Source of the DNA: Parvibaculum sp.
GTDB lineage: Bacteria > Pseudomonadota > Alphaproteobacteria > Parvibaculales > Parvibaculaceae
Length of the DNA: 64,000 bases
Direction of reading: 5' to 3'
Assembly (NCBI RefSeq): GCF_019635935.1
Contig: NZ_JAHBYN010000001.1
Location: 2,695,532-2,759,531, forward strand
Shown here: in pieces, positions 1 through 7,369 of the stretch
Position numbering within the stretch: position 1 is the first letter of the stretch
How the letters are laid out: every line of letters starts with the position of its first letter
The notes under the pieces: model-generated
Databases searched by the model: none
What the model was told of the DNA's origin: nothing
The model's input: the letters and a program-made list of their open reading frames with translations, nothing else
Made by a program: the position numbers and the translations under genes

Positions 1-1467
1 GTGAGCGCGCAGGTTATGAGCGATATGGAATGCGATCTGGTTGTACTCGGCGCTGGTCCCGGCGGCTATTCGGCTGCCTTCCGCGCCGCTGACCTCGGAT
101 TGAGGGTGGTGCTGGTCGAGCGCTATTCGACGCTGGGCGGTGTTTGCCTGAACGTCGGTTGCATTCCGTCTAAGGCCTTGCTGCATGTCGCCGCCGTCGC
201 CGAAGGAACCGCAGCGCTTGCGTCACACGGCTTTGCATTTGGAAGGCCGCAGGTTGATCTTGGCAAGCTTCGAAATTGGAGGGACAAGGTTGTCGGAAAG
301 CTCACCGGTGGCCTTGCCGGCATGGCCCGCTCGCGCAAAGTCGATGTTGTGCGTGGCGTCGGCGTCTTTGTCGATGCTTATCATCTGGAGGTTGCGCTGA
401 CCGCTGGTGACCGAGCTGCGGAAGTGGCCGAGAAAAGAACGGTATGTTTCAAGCATTGCATAATTGCCGTCGGGTCGCGAGCGGTGCGGCTGCCTTTCCT
501 GCCGGATGATCCCCGCATCGTTTCCTCGACGGGCGCGCTGGCTTTGCGTGAAGTGCCAGCGCGCATGTTGGTGATCGGTGGCGGCATTGTCGGTCTCGAA
601 ATGGCGACCATCTATTCAGCTCTCGGCGCCCGCATCGACGTTGTCGAGGCGCTTGACGGCTTGATGCAAGGGCCCGACAGGGATCTCGTGAAGATATGGG
701 AGAAGAGAAACACCCATCGTTTCGATCGGATCATGCTTCGAACGAAAGCTATCTCGGCGACGGCGAAGCCGGATGGCATCTGGGTGAGCTTTGCGGGTGA
801 CGCGGCACCAACCGAGCCTGAGCGATATGACCTCGTTCTGGAATCTATGGGCCGCGTTCCAAATGGCGACCGGATCGGTGCAGACAAAGCAGGAGTGGTC
901 TTATCGGACAAGGGCTTCATCCCGGTGGATAGGCAGATGCGCACCAATGTTCCGCACATTTTCGCGGTGGGCGATGTCGCTGATACGCCGATGCTCGCCC
1001 ATAAGGCCGTGCATCAAGCGCATGTTGCCGCTGAAGTGGCAGCTGGCCGCGAGAGTTTCTTCGACACCCGCGCAATCCCGAGCGTCGCTTACACAGATCC
1101 TGAATTAGCATGGGTGGGGCTGACCGAAGATGATGCGATGAAGCAAAACATCGCGATCAGCGTCGGCAGGTTCCCTTGGGCCGCATCAGGCCGGGCGATT
1201 GTGAACGGTTGCGATGACGGGGTCACCAAGCTGATTTTCGGCAAGGAGAGCGGACGTCTGGTCGGTGGAGGCATCGTCGGACCCCATGCCGGCGACATGC
1301 TGGGTGAAATTGTTCTGGCGATAGAGATGGGCGCCGACGCAATCGACATAGGCAAAACCGTACATCCTCATCCAACTCTGGGTGAAACGATCGGTATGGC
1401 AGCGGAGGTCTATGAAGGCATATGTACCGATCTGCCACCTCAGCGGAATAAATCCGAGGTCCTATAA
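1..1467 (+). CDS. lpd: Dihydrolipoyl dehydrogenase (E3) family flavoprotein
   Basis: This is a FAD-dependent pyridine nucleotide-disulfide oxidoreductase, most like the E3 subunit that reoxidises lipoyl groups of 2-oxoacid or acetoin dehydrogenase complexes. The FAD-binding GAGPGG lies at residues 17-22. The redox disulfide sits in GGVCLNVGCIPSK (Cys49 and Cys54). A second GGGIVG nucleotide fold is near residue 195, and the C-terminal HPHPTLGE carries the His-Glu dyad. At 488 residues it has family length. The frame opens with GTG at the first base of the window; ATG codons at 16 and 25 are alternatives and an upstream start cannot be excluded. No E1 or E2 gene is visible, so its complex would have to lie upstream. 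It overlaps the following MerR gene by one base (TAATG), implying co-translation. Codon use is less GC-rich than in genes beyond 5 kb. Confidence 0.88.
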   Translation: MSAQVMSDMECDLVVLGAGPGGYSAAFRAADLGLRVVLVERYSTLGGVCLNVGCIPSKALLHVAAVAEGTAALASHGFAFGRPQVDLGKLRNWRDKVVGKLTGGLAGMARSRKVDVVRGVGVFVDAYHLEVALTAGDRAAEVAEKRTVCFKHCIIAVGSRAVRLPFLPDDPRIVSSTGALALREVPARMLVIGGGIVGLEMATIYSALGARIDVVEALDGLMQGPDRDLVKIWEKRNTHRFDRIMLRTKAISATAKPDGIWVSFAGDAAPTEPERYDLVLESMGRVPNGDRIGADKAGVVLSDKGFIPVDRQMRTNVPHIFAVGDVADTPMLAHKAVHQAHVAAEVAAGRESFFDTRAIPSVAYTDPELAWVGLTEDDAMKQNIAISVGRFPWAASGRAIVNGCDDGVTKLIFGKESGRLVGGGIVGPHAGDMLGEIVLAIEMGADAIDIGKTVHPHPTLGETIGMAAEVYEGICTDLPPQRNKSEVL

Positions 1468-1877
1468 TGCTTCCGAACAGCCAAAACTCTTTCACCGTGC
1501 GGGAAATGGCGCTTGCCGTCGGAAAGACGGAAAGAACAGTCCGTTTTTATGAGGAAAAGGGAATAATCGGTGGGGAAAAGCATGGGGGAAGACGCTACTA
1601 CGACGGAAATAGCCTGCAGCGCCTTCGCTTCGCGCTTCACGCCAAAGAGGCGGGTTTTCTTCTGAATGAGATAAGGACGCTTCTCGATCTCTGTGAACGG
1701 TCGGCCAAGCATGAACGGCTATCTGTTGTCTTACAGGAATGCCGAAAGAAATCGAATGAGTTGATAAAGCAAAAAGCTGAGATTGAACGTCAAATACGCG
1801 GATTGAGCAGGTGGATAGAGCGATTCGAATTTCTGAAGCCGGGAGAAGCTCTTCGAAGCGCAAACCTCAATCGCTAA
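1467..1877 (+). CDS. MerR family transcriptional regulator
   Basis: This 136-residue protein has the MerR layout. An N-terminal winged helix (about residues 9-78) contains the typical TVRFYEEKGII and the GGRRYYDG wing, followed by a long coiled-coil helix (about 85-125). Its start overlaps the stop of the lpd-type gene (TAATG), so the two are probably one transcript. Only two cysteines are present (LLDLCERS and LQECRKK) and no metal-binding CxxC or CxxxC cluster is seen, so a metal-sensor role is unlikely and the ligand is unknown. Its last 11 bases overlap the end of the convergent sigma-54 activator gene. MerR proteins usually act on 19-20 bp spaced promoters; no such site is obvious inside the window. 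Confidence 0.85.
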   Translation: MLPNSQNSFTVREMALAVGKTERTVRFYEEKGIIGGEKHGGRRYYDGNSLQRLRFALHAKEAGFLLNEIRTLLDLCERSAKHERLSVVLQECRKKSNELIKQKAEIERQIRGLSRWIERFEFLKPGEALRSANLNR

Positions 1878-3666
1878 GCTTCTTGATCCGATAATCAAGT
1901 TGCGAGCGCGTGATTCCAAGTAGAGAAGCAGCTCTGGAGACATTGCCACCGGTTTTCTCAACGGCCGCTCGCACCAGCGCATTTTCGACATCGAAAAGTG
2001 CAACGCCGTCTCGTAGCATTCGCGCAGCCCAGCCGTCGATGTCTACATTGTCGGCAAAAAGCTCGCTTGCGTCCAGCGGCTCGGACTTCAGCATTGCCAA
2101 TCCTTGAGCATTGGATGTGATTGCATTTTCGGTTTTGAAGTCGTCGTGGATGGTGAACAGGTGATAGATGTCCAGCGGCTGTCCTTCCTCGGCGAGAATA
2201 AGACCACGCTCGATGACATTTTCCAGCTCGCGGATATTGCCGGGCCACGGGTGGTTGAGAATTGCCTGAAGCGCCCGGTCCGTGACGCCAACGACAGCGC
2301 GGCCGTGACGCTTCGAGAACTTATGTAGGCTGTACTCGAGTAGGACGGGGATATCGTCCTGTCTTTCCCGGAGCGGCGGAATAACGATTGGAAATACATT
2401 CAAGCGATAAAAGAGATCCTCGCGGAAACGTCCCTGCCTGATGGCATCACTCAAATTTTCGTTGGTGGCGGCGAGAATGCGCACATCGACCGTGCGGGTC
2501 TTGTTGCTGCCGAGATGTTCCATTTCGCCTGTCTGCAACACGCGAAGCAGTTTTCCCTGGGCGATAGGCGTGAGCGCGGCCACTTCGTCGAGGAAGAGCG
2601 TACCGCCATCGGCCACTTCGAAACGCCCAAACCTTGTTTCCGATGCGCCGGTATAGGCACCGCGCTCGACGCCGAACAATTCAGCTTCGATCAGCTGTTC
2701 GGGAATTGCCGCGCAGTTGATCTGTATGAAGGGTTTTTGAGAGCGCGGGCTGCGTTTGTGAACCTCTTGGGCGAGCAAGCTCTTTCCGACGCCACTTTCT
2801 CCCAGAAGGAGAACGCTCGCGCGGGTGGATGCGACGCGATTGATCTTGTGCAGCGTTGTGTTGAACGCGACCGAGGCGCCTACGGGTTTGTCGGCATCGA
2901 CCTGGCCGATATTCTTGTCGATCTTTGTTTGTTGACCAGTCGGCCTCACGCGCGGAATGCTCACGGCGAAGCTCGATGATCGCCTTTCAACCGGCTGAGC
3001 GGTCAGATATTTGAGGTCGAGTTCCGGATTGTCCCAATCTTCAGCGGATTTTGCGAAACCGCGGCAGTGTGTATGTCCCATGGCGCGGCACTCGACCTCT
3101 CGCACCAGAATGCGTTTTCCCATGAAAGAACTCGCATAACCCGAAGCATATCCTACCTCTCTCCAGCAAGCGGGAACCGAACCGATACCGTGAATGGCGA
3201 TATGTGCATCTGCCTCCGCTGAGTCCTTCCAAACAAATTCGCTGTAATGGAGACCTGTTTCGCTATCCATCGCGAATTCGAGGATGTCGGCGACAACGAA
3301 GCCTTCGAGCGCGTGAAGTTGCGGTCCGACCATGAAGGTATCGAAAGGCGAATGCGTAGGCCGCATGGTTCGGGCGAGAGCCGCGTCTCGCGAGCCTGCG
3401 AGGTACCCCATGCGAGTTATGAGGCCCCGGGCAGCTTCAATTCCGAGGGTCTCGATCAACTCATGGCGGAGCGCACCGAAAACCTCGTTGTGCACGAGTA
3501 TCATCCGCTGGTCGCTCAACCAGATGCGACCTTCCTGGGGAGAGAAACGAAGCTGCTCGACGAGGTCCAGCAATTCCGGCAGCGGCGGGTTGGTAAGAAA
3601 ATTCGCGCTGGAGATGGGCGCCGTTCCCTCGCGCCCGGGCTCCGGACGCTTGTTGCCTCTGGGCAT
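1867..3666 (-). CDS. XylR/DmpR-type sigma-54-dependent activator
   Basis: This 599-residue protein is an enhancer-binding activator of the aromatic-sensing XylR/DmpR/TbuT kind. Domains in order are an XylR_N sensor (about 30-135), a V4R domain (about 140-210, with Cys167, Cys193 and Cys201 as possible zinc ligands), a linker, an AAA+ sigma-54 module (about 262-490) and a Fis-type helix-turn-helix (about 572-598). Walker A is GESGVGKS (289-296), Walker B is GGTLFLDE (354-361), and the sigma-54 contact loop is GAYTGA (336-341), a Phe-to-Tyr variant of GAFTGA. In the family, effector binding to XylR_N/V4R relieves repression of ATPase activity. It is divergent from a flavin-reductase-like gene with a sigma-54 promoter at 3853-3868, its evident target. 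The effector is unknown; an aromatic compound is the family expectation. Confidence 0.92.
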   Translation of the reverse strand: MPRGNKRPEPGREGTAPISSANFLTNPPLPELLDLVEQLRFSPQEGRIWLSDQRMILVHNEVFGALRHELIETLGIEAARGLITRMGYLAGSRDAALARTMRPTHSPFDTFMVGPQLHALEGFVVADILEFAMDSETGLHYSEFVWKDSAEADAHIAIHGIGSVPACWREVGYASGYASSFMGKRILVREVECRAMGHTHCRGFAKSAEDWDNPELDLKYLTAQPVERRSSSFAVSIPRVRPTGQQTKIDKNIGQVDADKPVGASVAFNTTLHKINRVASTRASVLLLGESGVGKSLLAQEVHKRSPRSQKPFIQINCAAIPEQLIEAELFGVERGAYTGASETRFGRFEVADGGTLFLDEVAALTPIAQGKLLRVLQTGEMEHLGSNKTRTVDVRILAATNENLSDAIRQGRFREDLFYRLNVFPIVIPPLRERQDDIPVLLEYSLHKFSKRHGRAVVGVTDRALQAILNHPWPGNIRELENVIERGLILAEEGQPLDIYHLFTIHDDFKTENAITSNAQGLAMLKSEPLDASELFADNVDIDGWAARMLRDGVALFDVENALVRAAVEKTGGNVSRAASLLGITRSQLDYRIKKLSD

Positions 3667-3683
3667 TGTTCCGTCCTGTGCAT

Positions 3684-3731
3684 TTCATAGATTTATGAAG
3701 TCATCTTACATAATTTCGTGAAATTTATGAA
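3684..3731. promoter_or_regulatory. Two inverted repeats, candidate upstream activator sites
   Basis: Two related dyads lie in the divergent intergenic region. The first (3684-3699) is TTCATA-N4-TATGAA. The second (3715-3731) is TTCGTG-N5-TATGAA. Both right halves share ATTTATGAA. Their centres are about 31-32 bp apart, close to three helical turns. They lie roughly 120-170 bp upstream of the sigma-54 element at 3853-3868, the placement known for XylR/DmpR binding sites. Being just upstream of the activator gene, they may also control its own promoter. Binding by the neighbouring activator is inferred. Confidence 0.6.
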
Positions 3732-3852
3732 ATCTCTTCAAACGCAAGCAACGCAACAATGCGTGGCAAATGTTCGTTGAAAGCGCAGAAAACCTCTTAT
3801 CTCAGTGCTTTTTTGGCTTTGCGGTCGCGTGCGTATCCAGCCGCGACCGATG

Positions 3853-3868
3853 TGGCTTGCCGCTTGCA
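3853..3868 (+). promoter_or_regulatory. Sigma-54 (-24/-12) promoter
   Basis: The sequence TGGCTTGCCGCTTGCA matches the sigma-54 consensus TGGCACG-N4-TTGCA at both invariant dinucleotides (GG at -24, GC at -12) with the required 10-bp spacing. Only the A and C after TGGC deviate. Transcription would start near 3879, leaving a leader of about 40 nt before the ATG at 3919, which is preceded by a good ribosome-binding site (GAGAGGG). The divergent gene encodes a sigma-54 activator, which strengthens the call. Confidence 0.8.
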
Positions 3869-3918
3869 CTCTCCCTCACGAGCCGACGGGAGATCGGTAG
3901 ATATGAGAGGGAAATGCC

Positions 3919-4383
3919 ATGCAAGATCTTGCGATGGATCCCGCGGCTTTTCGAAGCCGGATGCGTCGATTGGCGAGCGCGCGAACTGCCATTCTGCTGC
4001 AAGGGGAGCAGATCGGGGGGGATCTCGCGTTCTCCGCTATGACGGCAGGATGCGCGGTGACGGTCAACCGGCCTTATTTGTTGATGCATGTGTGCAAAAG
4101 CGTGGGAATGGGCGCCGCTCTCTCGCCCGGAGAAAATCTCACCGTCAGCTTATTGTTCGGCGAATGCACTATGGATCCGGGAGAATCTTTCGCCACGTTG
4201 AAAGAAACAGGGCGGAGAATTGCTTCCTCGAGCGAGATACCGAAGAACACCGACAGCATTGATTTTTTTTACTCTGAACCTGTAGCGAGTTTTAAATGCC
4301 GAGTTTTGAGAGTACTTCCCAGTGAAACGCACGACATATTCCTCTGTTTAGTTCTCGACGTCGCCGACAGGCCGGTACCTTGA
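3919..4383 (+). CDS. Flavin reductase-like FMN-binding protein
   Basis: This 154-residue protein resembles the small flavin reductase / FMN-binding split-barrel family. It opens with FRSRMRRLAS, continues with a strand pattern ending SAMTAGCAVTVNRPYLLMHV, and then GAALSPGENLTVSLLFGE, which parallels the family segments that contact FMN. In characterised systems such proteins supply reduced flavin to a two-component monooxygenase. Similarity is partial: the usual GLT(A/V)SS motif is replaced by DLAFSAMTAG, so flavin binding should be treated as inferred. It has a strong ribosome-binding site and sits downstream of a sigma-54 promoter. No monooxygenase follows; the next 0.7 kb holds no recognisable gene, so the operon appears cut short. 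Confidence 0.6.
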   Translation: MQDLAMDPAAFRSRMRRLASARTAILLQGEQIGGDLAFSAMTAGCAVTVNRPYLLMHVCKSVGMGAALSPGENLTVSLLFGECTMDPGESFATLKETGRRIASSSEIPKNTDSIDFFYSEPVASFKCRVLRVLPSETHDIFLCLVLDVADRPVP

Positions 4384-5115
4384 GAAGTTGGCTTCCGCTC
4401 TTCTCGCCGCCTGCATCCAAGTTCTCCTTGTCGTAGGCATTTATTAAGGCGTCGCAAAAAGCCATTGCACGTGTAACTCCACCTGCAAAACCGTCAAGGG
4501 ATGCCCCGACAGGTTTTTCGAAGGCAGTGTGAAATGGACGGGGGTGATCCTGCAGTTGATACTTGGATGATAGAAACGCAGTGCGTTATAGGCTTAGGTG
4601 ATGACACAGGGATGAATCTCATCGCTCGCAACGACAGCACCGTAAGTCATCTTCGGACTCAACTTCAGATTTGACGAAAGCCGTCGAGAGCATGACCCTC
4701 AAGTCACGTTTGGACTGTCATTGGTCGCTTGCCGAAGGACTCTAAGGTCGCGACGATCACACGCGGTACGGTGAGCATCCTTTTCTACTGCAATGACGAG
4801 CATACTTGTGTCCGGCAGGTAGCCGCGAGCGCGACGACGCTCCATATCATCGACCCAGCGACAAGTGTGAGCCTCAAGAAGGTGATAGGCTCGGGCGGCT
4901 CTGTGCAAACGCAGCATGACACCGCACCCCAACGAAGCTCATCGCCCAATATAAGCTCCCACCACTAAACATATGCACACGTCAAGGCGCAGGAAAATGC
5001 TGGTACCCGCGCTGGCCTGAAAAACACGTCTTCCCAAAAACGTGAATCCGATCAGATAGATAGCTCTCGCCGGTTCTCCGCCCCTGGGCACCACTCCCCG
5101 CCGAAATCCGGAAAC
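4384..5115. other. Gene-poor stretch, probably degraded sequence
   Basis: No recognisable protein gene is seen in these 732 bases. Short open frames exist, for example 4501-4674 (+, 57 codons), 4729-4968 (+, 79 codons) and 4699-4932 (-, 77 codons). None has a convincing ribosome-binding site or a recognised motif, and base composition is mixed. No clear insertion-sequence ends, tRNA or attachment site were found. The segment sits where the lower-GC island (1 to about 5,000) meets GC-rich core-like DNA, so it may be the eroded tail of a catabolic operon or a junction scar. Confidence 0.4.
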
Positions 5116-5901
5116 TCAGCGCCGTCCCGCGAACGGATGCGTGCTGGACAGTCCGCCATCGACGGCAATCGCCTGCCCGTTGACATAGGAGGCGTCGTCG
5201 CTCGCAAGGAAGAGCGCCGCATGGGCGATTTCCGGCGGTAATCCGTAACGCTTCATCGGATTGAGCTGGCCGATCTTGTCGTCGCTGCCGCGCGCCCTTG
5301 CGCCGTCGAAAATCGGCTTCGTCATGCCGGTCTCGATCAGGCCCGGACAGATTGCGTTGACGCGCACGCCCGAGCCGTAAAACTCGTTGGCCACTGTCTG
5401 CACGAGACTGATGACGCCGGCCTTGCTGGCGCTGTAGGCGGTGGCGCCGGCATTGGCGCGCAGGCCCGCGACCGAGGCCGTGCAAATGATCGAGCCCTTG
5501 CCTTGGGCGAGCATGTGCGGGCTTGCATATTTGATCGCGAGAAACGGGCCGATCAGATTGACGGCCAGAATTTGCTGCCAGTAGGGAACGGTCTGCTCCT
5601 GCAGCGGCACAAGCCCGCCGCTGATCCCGGCATTGGCAAAGAGCACATCGACGCCGCCATGCTGGTCGACGCTGTGCTGGACGAATGCCTTGACCGCATT
5701 TTCGTCGCTGACATCGGCCGCGACGGATGAAACCGTGCCGCCATCCTTGCGGATCATCTCGGCCGTCTCGTCGACGGCTGCTTCCACGAGATCGACGGCG
5801 ACGACCTTGGCGCCCTCCGCCGCAAAGAGACGGGCGCTGGCGCGGCCGATGCCGCTCCCAGCGCCCGTGACGATTGCGCGTTTTCCCGAAAGTCGTCCCA
5901 T
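5116..5901 (-). CDS. SDR family NAD(P)-dependent oxidoreductase
   Basis: A classical short-chain dehydrogenase/reductase of 261 residues. The nucleotide-binding TGAGSGIG is at residues 12-19, an acidic residue (VVAVDL) follows the second strand and suggests NAD preference, NAG is in FANAGISGG, the catalytic serine is in CTASVAG, and the catalytic YSASK tetrad segment is present. The C-terminal [11 protein letters not shown] is typical of the FabG/glucose dehydrogenase-like group. Substrate is not predictable; members oxidise or reduce hydroxyl or keto groups of many small molecules. The gene stands alone, upstream on the minus strand from two small genes read the same way. GC content from here on is that of the main chromosome. 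Confidence 0.9.
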   Translation of the reverse strand: MGRLSGKRAIVTGAGSGIGRASARLFAAEGAKVVAVDLVEAAVDETAEMIRKDGGTVSSVAADVSDENAVKAFVQHSVDQHGGVDVLFANAGISGGLVPLQEQTVPYWQQILAVNLIGPFLAIKYASPHMLAQGKGSIICTASVAGLRANAGATAYSASKAGVISLVQTVANEFYGSGVRVNAICPGLIETGMTKPIFDGARARGSDDKIGQLNPMKRYGLPPEIAHAALFLASDDASYVNGQAIAVDGGLSSTHPFAGRR

Positions 5902-5987
5902 GATCGCTTCTCCTTCGAATCGCCGGATTTCGTTTCGGCGACTCTAGTGAAAGCGGCCGTCAGGGAACAGACGGAAACGGCGTTGGA

Positions 5988-6347
5988 TCAGAAGTCCTTG
6001 CCGGCCGTGACCGTCCACGCGACGTTGCCCTGCTCGCCCTCGATGGTGCCCGAGCCGCCAACGGCCGGTGCTTCCTCGATCGGCTGCGTGCAGTTCTCGG
6101 GCGCTTCGCCCATCGTCGTGCAGATCGTGTTGTCGGAGACGCGCCAGCTGCCGCCGATCTCCGAGCCGTCCGCCGCCTTGACGACGATGTTCGACGCATC
6201 GGGGTAATAGATCTTGGTCACCGCACCGTCGGCCGCCGTCAGCGTGACGGTATTGCCGACGAGCCCGGCGCCGACATCGGCGGTGGCGGGCGCCGCAAGC
6301 GCGATGGCGGAAACGGCCAGAGCCGCGGCAAAAATCGTCTTCTTCAT
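5988..6347 (-). CDS. Small secreted protein of unknown function
   Basis: A 119-residue protein with a clear Sec signal peptide (MKKTIFAAALAVSAIALAAP, likely cleaved after ATA at about residue 23). The mature part is short and beta-rich, with the segment GGSWRVSDNTICTTMGEAPENCTQP carrying two cysteines that could form a disulfide, and a terminal VAWTVTAGKDF. The GxWRVxxxxIC pattern recalls periplasmic proteins annotated only as hypothetical in alphaproteobacteria. It is preceded by a purine-rich ribosome-binding site (GGAGG) and is probably transcribed alone. Function is not recognised; location is most likely the periplasm. Confidence 0.75.
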   Translation of the reverse strand: MKKTIFAAALAVSAIALAAPATADVGAGLVGNTVTLTAADGAVTKIYYPDASNIVVKAADGSEIGGSWRVSDNTICTTMGEAPENCTQPIEEAPAVGGSGTIEGEQGNVAWTVTAGKDF

Positions 6348-6453
6348 GGATATCCTCCCAAATTATACCCCTGTCCGGCCCGGGAACTTTGTGCCCCGCT
6401 GCCGTTAACCAACGGACTCTACATAGCTTGTGCCGTCGTGCAACAGGTGAAGG

Positions 6454-6705
6454 TCAGCCGCGGAAGCTCGGCGGCTTCAGGAGGAAAATGATCAGCCAGA
6501 TCGGAATGAGCACCATCGCGCCCAGCAGGAAGTGCGGCAGCGCCCAGCCGATCCCGTCGCGCACAAAGGCAATGACGGCCTCCGGCGTGAAACCGATGTC
6601 CTGAAGCACCTGCTCGGCCGAAATGTCGAATGCGTTGAGCAGCGCCCCGACGGCCACCGCCCCGATGAAAAACTTTATCAGCACCGAAAAGGCGTTTTGA
6701 ATCAT
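6454..6705 (-). CDS. Small membrane protein, DUF6460-like
   Basis: An 83-residue protein with two hydrophobic segments: residues 5-25 and about 56-79, the second ending LIPIWLIIFLLKPPSFRG. Between them is a short amphipathic loop. The pattern (a hydrophobic start, an acidic loop, then WALPHFLLGAMVLIPIWLI) resembles the small inner-membrane family annotated as DUF6460 in alphaproteobacteria; this attribution is from memory of the pattern. No catalytic residues are apparent and the role is unknown. It lies alone between a secreted protein gene and a divergent cupin gene. Confidence 0.65.
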   Translation of the reverse strand: MIQNAFSVLIKFFIGAVAVGALLNAFDISAEQVLQDIGFTPEAVIAFVRDGIGWALPHFLLGAMVLIPIWLIIFLLKPPSFRG

Positions 6706-6865
6706 GGAGGCGTCGCCCCGGTCCCCGGCGAATCAGTCCCGGACAGTCTAGACGGCGGAGGCGTGAGGCACAAAATTTGAGGCAAACAGGCGCTGTCCGG
6801 CTGTCGAAGGGGCCAAATCTCCCCCGGCCGGATAGAATGTCCGTGAACCTGTTGGGAGGCCGCCT

Positions 6866-7363
6866 GTGACATCGACCGAAGACAAATCGCGGGGCAGGGC
6901 CGCCTGCCACCTGACCGCCGCCGAGATCGCGCGGCTGCCGGAACGCGCCAATGTTCACCAGTTCAATGCCAATGCGATCCGCAACACGCGCTCCATCGGC
7001 GACCTGCTGGGCTTGTCGGATGTCGGTGTCCATCTGGTCCGCGTCGAGCCCGGCCGCGAAACGACCGAGCATCACTTCCACGGTCAGGATGAGGAGTTCC
7101 TCTACATCCTCTCCGGCCGCGCCGAGGCGACGATCGGCGAGGAGACGTTCGAGGTCGGGCCGGGCGACTTCATGGCCTTCCCGAAAAATTCGCCGGCCCA
7201 TTCGATGCGGGTGCCGGAGGGCGTGTCGGAAGACCTCGTCTATCTGATGGGCGGCACGCGCGCGCCCATCGACATCTGCACTTATCCGCGCCTCGGCCGC
7301 CGCATGTACCGCGTCGACGGCGTCAAGGAATACGCCGCCCTCGAAGATTTCAGAAAGGTCTGA
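6866..7363 (+). CDS. Cupin domain-containing protein
   Basis: A 165-residue single-domain cupin. Motif 1 is visible as HHFHGQDEEFLYILSG (metal-ligand histidines and Glu) and motif 2 as VGPGDFMAFPKNSPAHSM with its distal histidine. The conserved PAHSM and the terminal RMYRVDG suggest a small stand-alone cupin that may bind a metal and a sugar-like or aromatic ligand, but no enzyme activity can be named. The start is an ATC-preceded GTG-type start after GGAGGCCGCCT, giving a plausible ribosome-binding site. It is divergent from the small membrane protein gene and convergent with the AsmA-like gene. Confidence 0.8.
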   Translation: MTSTEDKSRGRAACHLTAAEIARLPERANVHQFNANAIRNTRSIGDLLGLSDVGVHLVRVEPGRETTEHHFHGQDEEFLYILSGRAEATIGEETFEVGPGDFMAFPKNSPAHSMRVPEGVSEDLVYLMGGTRAPIDICTYPRLGRRMYRVDGVKEYAALEDFRKV

Positions 7364-7369
7364 CCGGAC

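Noticed and set aside
1467..1877. The MerR protein as the CueR regulator of copAB
   Set aside because: No metal-binding cysteine pair at the C-terminus, and it lies in a separate low-GC cassette 19 kb away.
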